Source: Methanobacteriota archaeon (GTDB taxonomy: Archaea; Halobacteriota; Methanomicrobia; Methanomicrobiales; Methanoculleaceae). Taken from it: a DNA stretch of 9,744 nt. Location of the stretch: contig JAEWMO010000135.1 in assembly GCA_023457135.1 (NCBI GenBank), forward strand, positions 1 to 9,744. Direction: 5' to 3'. Below the pieces are notes generated by a model that worked only from the letters and a program-made list of their open reading frames with translations, searched no databases and had not been told where the DNA came from. A program made the position numbers and the translations under genes. The stretch's first letter is position 1; every line of letters begins with the position of its first letter. Shown here piece by piece: positions 6,184 through 9,744 of the stretch.

Positions 6184-8775
6184 ATGCGACGCGGCACCTG
6201 TATCTGGATCATTCTTCTTGCGGCACTCGCGCTCACTGCAACCGCGGGGGCACAGACGGGAGACTATATCGTTACCCTGAACCGGACCTACGGGGGGCCG
6301 GAGGCCGGGGAGGCGGCATACGCGATCGTCCCGGACCCCGGAGGGGACGGGTTCTTCCTCGCGGGGGAGACGGAATCGTTCGGGGCAGGAAAGACCGATG
6401 CCTGGGTGGTCAGGCTGAACCCGGAGGGCATCGCTGAGTGGAACCGGACCTACGGCGGAGAAGAGGACGACACCGCACGCTCATTCGTCCGGACCAGCGA
6501 CGGCGGCCTCCTCGTTGCCGGCAGCCTCACCTCCGTCACGAACGGGACACGGCCGGAGACCGATGCCTGGCTCGTGAAGATCAATACAACAGGCGACGAA
6601 GTCTGGAACCGGACCTACGGCGGCCCGGACGTCAATGCCTCGGCGAACGCGGTGACCCCGGCAGGCGACGGCGGCTACCTCTTCGTCGGCTCCACCACGG
6701 CCCGGGGAGGGAACGAGTCGGATGCCTGGGCGGTCAGGGTGAACGAGACGGGCGGCGAGGTCTGGAGCAGGATGCTCGGCGGGGCCGGGAACGATACCGC
6801 GAATGCCGTCGTCAGGCTTCCCGATGGTGACTTCGTCCTTGCCGGCAGCACGGCGTCGTCGGGTGCGGGGATGGATGACGTCTGGGTGGTCCGGCTGAAC
6901 GAGTCGGGCAGCGAGGTCTGGAACCGGACGTTCGGGAGCCCCGACGACGATGCCGGCCGGGCGGTGGCGAACACCCCGGACGGCGGCCTGATCGTTGCCG
7001 GGACGTTCACCGAGCGGCCGGATAACGCGACGGTCGACACCGACGCCCTCCTCATCAAGCTCACGCCCGCCGGGGACCTCATCTGGAACTGGATATACGG
7101 GGAATTCGGTGTGAACGAATCGGCGGCGGCCGTCATAGCGGCTGACGGCGGCGGCTACGTCTTCGCCGGCGAGACCGGGTTTACGGGGACGGACGATACC
7201 GACGCCTGGGTCGTCGGGACCGATCCCGCCGGCGCGGTGGTATGGAGCCGGACTGCCGGGGGTGTGAACCCCGGTGACCGGGCGGCATCGCTCATCGAGG
7301 CCGCGCCCGGCGAGTATACCGTTGCCGGGACCTTCAACGCCACGGGACAGGAGGGGCCGGTGAATACGGATGCCTGGCTGATCCGGCTCGCGATACCCCC
7401 GGAGCCGACCCCGACCCCGACCACGGCACCGACCGCGACGCCGACGCCCACCCCCACCGCAACGCCCATCAAGCCTCCGAAAGCCCCGGAGGTGCCCCAG
7501 AAGACGCCGGCGATCGTCGGTCAGGTGCCGGTCCCGACCGAGGAGGCGACGATCCCGGCAGCCCCGACGGTGCCGGCGCCCACCCAGGCTGTGATGCCGG
7601 GCGATGGCGGGGATGATGACGACGACTTCGACGACGACCGGGACGACGATAACGGGTTTGATGACGGCGACTTCGACGATGACGATGACTTCGACGATGA
7701 CGATGACTTCGACGACGATAGAGATGACGACAATGGGTTTGACGATAATGGAGACGACAACAACGGAGATGACAACAACGGGTTTGACGACAACGGAGAC
7801 GACGACAACGGGGATGATGACAACGGGGATGACGACAACGGGGATGACGACAACGGCGACGACAACGGCGACGACAACGCCAGGGCAAACGACAATGGTA
7901 ACGACGGGGATGATGACGAAGAAGATGACAACGACAACAACGGGGTCCGGGACGCGCTCTCCGGGATGGTCTGGTACGACATCGACGCGGACGGAGCCCC
8001 CGGTCCCGGTGAGCCGGGCATCCCCGGCATCAGCGTGCGGCTGATCGGGGAGCGGACGATGCTTGATGCTGCGGTCACCGGACCGGACGGGGTATACCGC
8101 TTTGCGGCTATCCCCACCGGGCGATACAGCGGCGCCGAGTTCCTCCTGCCGGATGGCTACTCTTGCACCGTCCCCGGCCTCGGCAGCGACGCCGCTTTGC
8201 TTGACGGACCGGTGGCGTTTGCAGAAGGCGGGGCCGGGCAGCAGACCCTGAACGCGGGGCTCGTCGGGGATTACCGGGCAGAGACCCCGGCGGATGCCTA
8301 CGGCTGGGTGCTCGGGACGGTCTGGGGTGACGGTAACCAGGACGGTATCAATGACGAGACCTACGGCATGACGGATGTCGAGGTCCGTCTCCTGGATGCC
8401 GAGGGGGAGATGCTGGCGTCGGCCCGCACGGGCTACCATGACCGCTACACCTCCCTGTACCTCTTCGGCCCCCTCCTCCCCGGGGAGTATGCCGTGGCAT
8501 TCACCCCGCCCGACGGCTACACGTTCACGACTGCGGACGGGGACAGTTCTGCCGACCCCACGACCGGCTCGACAGGACCCTTCACAGTCGCCGGGGGCGA
8601 TGTCGTCACCAGGGACGCGGGGCTGATCGTTGCCCCCATCCCGACTCCGCCGGCGGGGGAGGCGGGCGGAGCGGGTGATGAGGGGGGCCCGGCGAACGAG
8701 AGCGCCGGCGACGGGGGGGATACGCGCGATCCCCCTCCCCCGGTGCCGGAAGGGGATCTGCCCCCTCTCGCGTAG
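6184..8775 (+). CDS. Secreted surface protein: seven propeller repeats, Pro/Thr linker, Asp-rich repeats, two SdrD_B-like domains
   Basis: An 863-residue exported protein. The start at 6184 is chosen over an in-frame ATG at 6112 because it gives a clean Sec signal peptide (MRRGTCIWIILLAALALTATAGA) and has GAGG 6 nt upstream. Residues about 32-404 are seven repeats of 52-55 residues beginning at L32, W86, W141, W194, W246, W301 and W354; the type is WNRTYGG, DGGxxxAG, then DAWVVRLN. Seven such units suggest a beta-propeller. Residues about 406-470 are a Pro/Thr linker. About 474-586 is Asp/Asn/Gly-rich. About 592-697 and 710-816 are SdrD_B-like Ig-fold domains (VWYDIDADG and VWGDGNQDG, DGYxxT, DAGLIV), followed by a Pro/Gly/Glu-rich tail ending PPLA. 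There is no C-terminal membrane anchor or PGF-type sorting signal. Fifteen NxS/T sequons, fourteen in the propeller, suggest heavy glycosylation. Role as adhesin or cell-envelope protein is inference. Confidence 0.85.
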   Translation: MRRGTCIWIILLAALALTATAGAQTGDYIVTLNRTYGGPEAGEAAYAIVPDPGGDGFFLAGETESFGAGKTDAWVVRLNPEGIAEWNRTYGGEEDDTARSFVRTSDGGLLVAGSLTSVTNGTRPETDAWLVKINTTGDEVWNRTYGGPDVNASANAVTPAGDGGYLFVGSTTARGGNESDAWAVRVNETGGEVWSRMLGGAGNDTANAVVRLPDGDFVLAGSTASSGAGMDDVWVVRLNESGSEVWNRTFGSPDDDAGRAVANTPDGGLIVAGTFTERPDNATVDTDALLIKLTPAGDLIWNWIYGEFGVNESAAAVIAADGGGYVFAGETGFTGTDDTDAWVVGTDPAGAVVWSRTAGGVNPGDRAASLIEAAPGEYTVAGTFNATGQEGPVNTDAWLIRLAIPPEPTPTPTTAPTATPTPTPTATPIKPPKAPEVPQKTPAIVGQVPVPTEEATIPAAPTVPAPTQAVMPGDGGDDDDDFDDDRDDDNGFDDGDFDDDDDFDDDDDFDDDRDDDNGFDDNGDDNNGDDNNGFDDNGDDDNGDDDNGDDDNGDDDNGDDNGDDNARANDNGNDGDDDEEDDNDNNGVRDALSGMVWYDIDADGAPGPGEPGIPGISVRLIGERTMLDAAVTGPDGVYRFAAIPTGRYSGAEFLLPDGYSCTVPGLGSDAALLDGPVAFAEGGAGQQTLNAGLVGDYRAETPADAYGWVLGTVWGDGNQDGINDETYGMTDVEVRLLDAEGEMLASARTGYHDRYTSLYLFGPLLPGEYAVAFTPPDGYTFTTADGDSSADPTTGSTGPFTVAGGDVVTRDAGLIVAPIPTPPAGEAGGAGDEGGPANESAGDGGDTRDPPPPVPEGDLPPLA
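6277..7395 (+). repeat. Seven WNRTYGG-type beta-propeller repeats
   Basis: The units begin at codons 6277, 6439, 6604, 6763, 6919, 7084 and 7243, and are 52 to 55 residues apart. Repeats 1, 2, 3 and 5 keep NRT followed by YGG or FGS, which places an N-glycosylation sequon at the same position of each. Repeats 4, 6 and 7 are more diverged (WSRMLGG, WNWIYGE, WSRTAGG). All but the sixth keep a DAW/DVW/DAL strand near the unit end followed by a hydrophobic-Arg/Lys-hydrophobic run; the sixth has DAWVVGT. Confidence 0.75.
7603..7942 (+). repeat. Asp/Asn/Gly-rich nested tandem repeats
   Basis: This codes for about 113 residues that are mostly Asp with Asn, Gly and spaced Phe. Three levels of repeat are visible. 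An 18-bp unit (coding DFDDDD) is exact at 7669-7686 and 7687-7704. A 27-residue unit FDDDRDDDNGFDD recurs 81 bp apart, from about 7624 and 7705. A 15-bp unit coding DDDNG runs four times at 7798-7857, followed by two 12-bp copies. The composition resembles acidic calcium-binding repeats, but no exact DxDxDG loop series is kept throughout. Such arrays change copy number easily. Confidence 0.85.
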
Positions 8776-8804
8776 CCCTGCCGGGTATCCCCTGACTCCG
8801 GGCA

Positions 8805-8811
8805 TTATTTT
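8805..8811 (+). terminator. Weak T-rich terminator after the large secreted gene
   Basis: TTATTTT begins 30 nt after the stop codon, preceded by a loose GCCC/GGGC pairing. It is a weaker tract than the T6 runs elsewhere in the window. Confidence 0.3.
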
Positions 8812-8870
8812 CGGAGAAGGCGCGTTATTATCCGCCGGACTCAGACCTCGCCAGCTCCGGTAAATTTAAC

Positions 8871-8890
8871 AATATTCATATAATATAACG
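8871..8890 (+). promoter_or_regulatory. TATA-type promoter of the small secreted gene
   Basis: AATATTCATATAATATAACG is a clear AT island in GC-rich DNA, about 115-130 bp before the ATG at 9003. It implies a transcription start near 8910 and a leader of roughly 90 nt, so this gene is probably transcribed separately from the large one. An 8-bp inverted pair, TCCGCCGG (8831-8838) and CCGGCGGA (8909-8916), brackets the island. The 227-bp gap 8776-9002 contains no other convincing gene. Confidence 0.5.
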
Positions 8891-9002
8891 ACTACTGTGG
8901 GTCGAACCCCGGCGGACAGGGGATCGGGAAAAACCCATTCAGTCCCGGGGGTTACACCGCCCGGATCGCTCTTGCCGGCGTCCGGGAGATGAGGTGAACC
9001 GA

Positions 9003-9485
9003 ATGAGAGCAATCAGCGTTCTTACAGCCATCATAACAGCAGCACTGGTCTTTTGTACGATTGTAAGCGCGGCGGGCGCAGTTCCGCCGGAACCGGGTCC
9101 CGGGCGGACCGCCGGCACGATCGGCGGGACCATCTTTCTCGATGCCGACGCCGACGGCATCCAGACCGCCGGCGAGTGGGGCATGAGCGGGGTTGCCGTC
9201 AACCTCCTCGATGCAACGGGCGAGCGGGTCGCGACGGCCGAGACCTTCTCCCACGCCTGCGAGGGTCTCTACCTCTTCAGCGGCGTTGCCCCGGGGAACT
9301 ACACTGTTGAGGTCGTCGCCCCGGATGGCTACGCCTTCACCGTCGTCGGGAACGATACCACCGGCGCGACGGCGAGCGCCGTCGACCCGGCGAACGGGAC
9401 GGTCGAGATCGCCCTGACGGAGGACCTGATCGAGGAGTCGGACCTCGTCGTCAGGGACGCAGGGCTTGTTGCCGCCGGAGCCTGA
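9003..9485 (+). CDS. Small secreted protein with one SdrD_B-like domain
   Basis: A 160-residue exported protein. ATG 9003 is preferred to GTG 8994, because the GTG lies inside the Shine-Dalgarno sequence GAGGTGA (8991-8997), 5 nt before the ATG. Residues 1-26 are a signal peptide ending in VSAAGA. The rest is one SdrD_B/Cna-B-like Ig-fold domain: GTIFLDADADGIQTAGEWG (42-60), a short acidic Ca-binding-like loop, GLYLFSGVAPGNYTVEVVAP (88-107), DGYAFT and the terminal VVRDAGLV (149-156). It closely parallels the second domain of the preceding large protein (SLYLFGPLLPGEYAV, DGYTFT, VTRDAGLI), so the two are probably paralogous. There are three N-glycosylation sequons (NYT, NDT, NGT) and no anchor. 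It may bind to, or share a partner with, the large surface protein; that is inference. Confidence 0.85.
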   Translation: MRAISVLTAIITAALVFCTIVSAAGAVPPEPGPGRTAGTIGGTIFLDADADGIQTAGEWGMSGVAVNLLDATGERVATAETFSHACEGLYLFSGVAPGNYTVEVVAPDGYAFTVVGNDTTGATASAVDPANGTVEIALTEDLIEESDLVVRDAGLVAAGA

Positions 9486-9499
9486 CGGCGGCCCATCAC

Positions 9500-9505
9500 T
9501 TTTTT
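9500..9505 (+). terminator. Oligo-T terminator of the small secreted gene
   Basis: A T6 tract lies 14 nt after the TGA stop at 9485. It overlaps the stop codon (TTA on this strand, 9504-9506) of the convergent gene, so the two transcripts end on top of each other. Confidence 0.5.
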
Positions 9506-9737
9506 ACTGGTGCTTCTGGACATGCTGCCGGAGCATCGTGTCCGGCCGGTAGCGGTCGGCGATCTCGAGCGCCGTCGCCCGCAGGGCCGCGTGCTCGGCG
9601 AGGCAGGCCTCCGGGGGCGCCGCTTTCCGGAGGATCTGGGAGGTGTTCTCGGTGATCTGGATGAGTTCGGTCGCGATCAGGCTGTTGAGCCAGATGAGGT
9701 CGCGGAGCATCTCCTTGAGTTCTTCGTCCTGGTTCAT
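9504..9737 (-). CDS. Small helical protein of unknown function
   Basis: A 77-residue protein starting at ATG 9737 and ending TAA at 9504. I do not recognise it. Residues 5-38 (ELKEMLRDLIWLN, IATELIQITENTSQIL) look like one long amphipathic helix, and 41-62 a second after a Pro-Pro break; the C-terminus is basic and His-rich (LRQHVQKHQ). There is no signal peptide or membrane segment, so it is probably cytoplasmic and possibly oligomeric. Only 7 nt upstream of the ATG are in the window, with no Shine-Dalgarno site, so the start is not certain and an ATGA overlap with an upstream gene is possible. It is convergent with the small secreted gene, 18 bp apart. The overlapping plus-strand frame lacks any such protein-like pattern. 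Confidence 0.6.
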   Translation of the reverse strand: MNQDEELKEMLRDLIWLNSLIATELIQITENTSQILRKAAPPEACLAEHAALRATALEIADRYRPDTMLRQHVQKHQ

Positions 9738-9744
9738 GGATGAG

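Noticed and set aside
7603..7942. Regular short repeats that might suggest a CRISPR array
   Set aside because: The periods of 15 and 18 bp are in frame and coding, with no repeat-spacer structure.
6481..8805. A 774-codon open frame on the minus strand opposite the large secreted gene
   Set aside because: It is the antisense shadow of a GC-rich repetitive gene: it is Arg/Pro/Val-rich, has no domain pattern, and the plus strand has a signal peptide, repeats and domains.
8894..8916. GGGTCGAACCCC, resembling a tRNA T-arm
   Set aside because: The stem is too short, the TTC of the loop is missing, and no anticodon or acceptor stems are found around it.
8831..8916. 8-bp inverted pair TCCGCCGG/CCGGCGGA around the promoter of the small secreted gene as an operator
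   Set aside because: The arms are 70 bp apart and made only of G/C-rich sequence common in this DNA, so chance is a sufficient explanation.
8994..9002. GTG at 8994 as the start of the small secreted protein
   Set aside because: The GTG is part of the GAGGTGA ribosome site serving the ATG at 9003.

Overview
The window looks like a euryarchaeal chromosome, most likely a high-GC methanogen of the Methanomicrobiales (Methanoculleus-like). This is inferred from the GC-rich coding sequence, short AT-rich TATA-type islands upstream of genes, GAGGTGA-type Shine-Dalgarno sites, bare oligo-T tracts after stop codons, and secreted proteins rich in N-glycosylation sequons with SdrD_B-like domains and a Pro/Thr linker. 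No species call is possible from the sequence alone. There are no rRNA or tRNA genes, CRISPR arrays, insertion sequences or phage genes.

Layout. (1) Positions 1-734, minus strand: the first 244 residues of a protein with two HEAT-like repeats, followed by an unusual C-terminal array of five QHDxxGGPxD repeats; it runs off the left edge. (2) Positions 735-898: a divergent promoter region with an AT-rich core and a perfect 9-bp hairpin. (3) Positions 899-3503, plus strand: a copper operon of a complete CopA-type Cu(I) P1B-ATPase and an overlapping 49-residue GTG-start YHS-domain protein, closed by an oligo-T tract. (4) Positions 3674-5923, minus strand: a DJ-1/PfpI-family protein, a family 2 glycosyltransferase whose start overlaps the DJ-1 stop by 7 nt, and, after a 94-nt gap, an OB-fold/HD-domain nuclease of the YhaM type. 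(5) Positions 6184-9485, plus strand: two secreted proteins. The first has 863 residues: signal peptide, seven WNRTYGG-type repeats (probably a seven-bladed beta-propeller), Pro/Thr linker, about 113 residues of Asp/Asn/Gly repeats, and two SdrD_B-like domains. The second has 160 residues and carries one domain of the same type behind its own signal peptide and promoter. (6) Positions 9504-9737, minus strand: a small helical protein of unknown function, convergent with the second secreted gene.

How the genes fit together. CopA and the YHS protein form one copper-handling unit, with CopA exporting Cu(I) and the YHS protein plausibly binding or passing on the metal. The two secreted genes are probably related cell-surface proteins sharing a domain; acidic repeats and D-rich loops suggest calcium binding, and 15 sequons in the large one suggest heavy N-glycosylation. 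The nearby glycosyltransferase resembles dolichyl-phosphate glucosyltransferases and could in principle feed such glycosylation, but this rests on proximity alone. The most unusual items are the QHDxxGGP array and the propeller/acidic-repeat/SdrD_B architecture. No defence or mobile system is visible.
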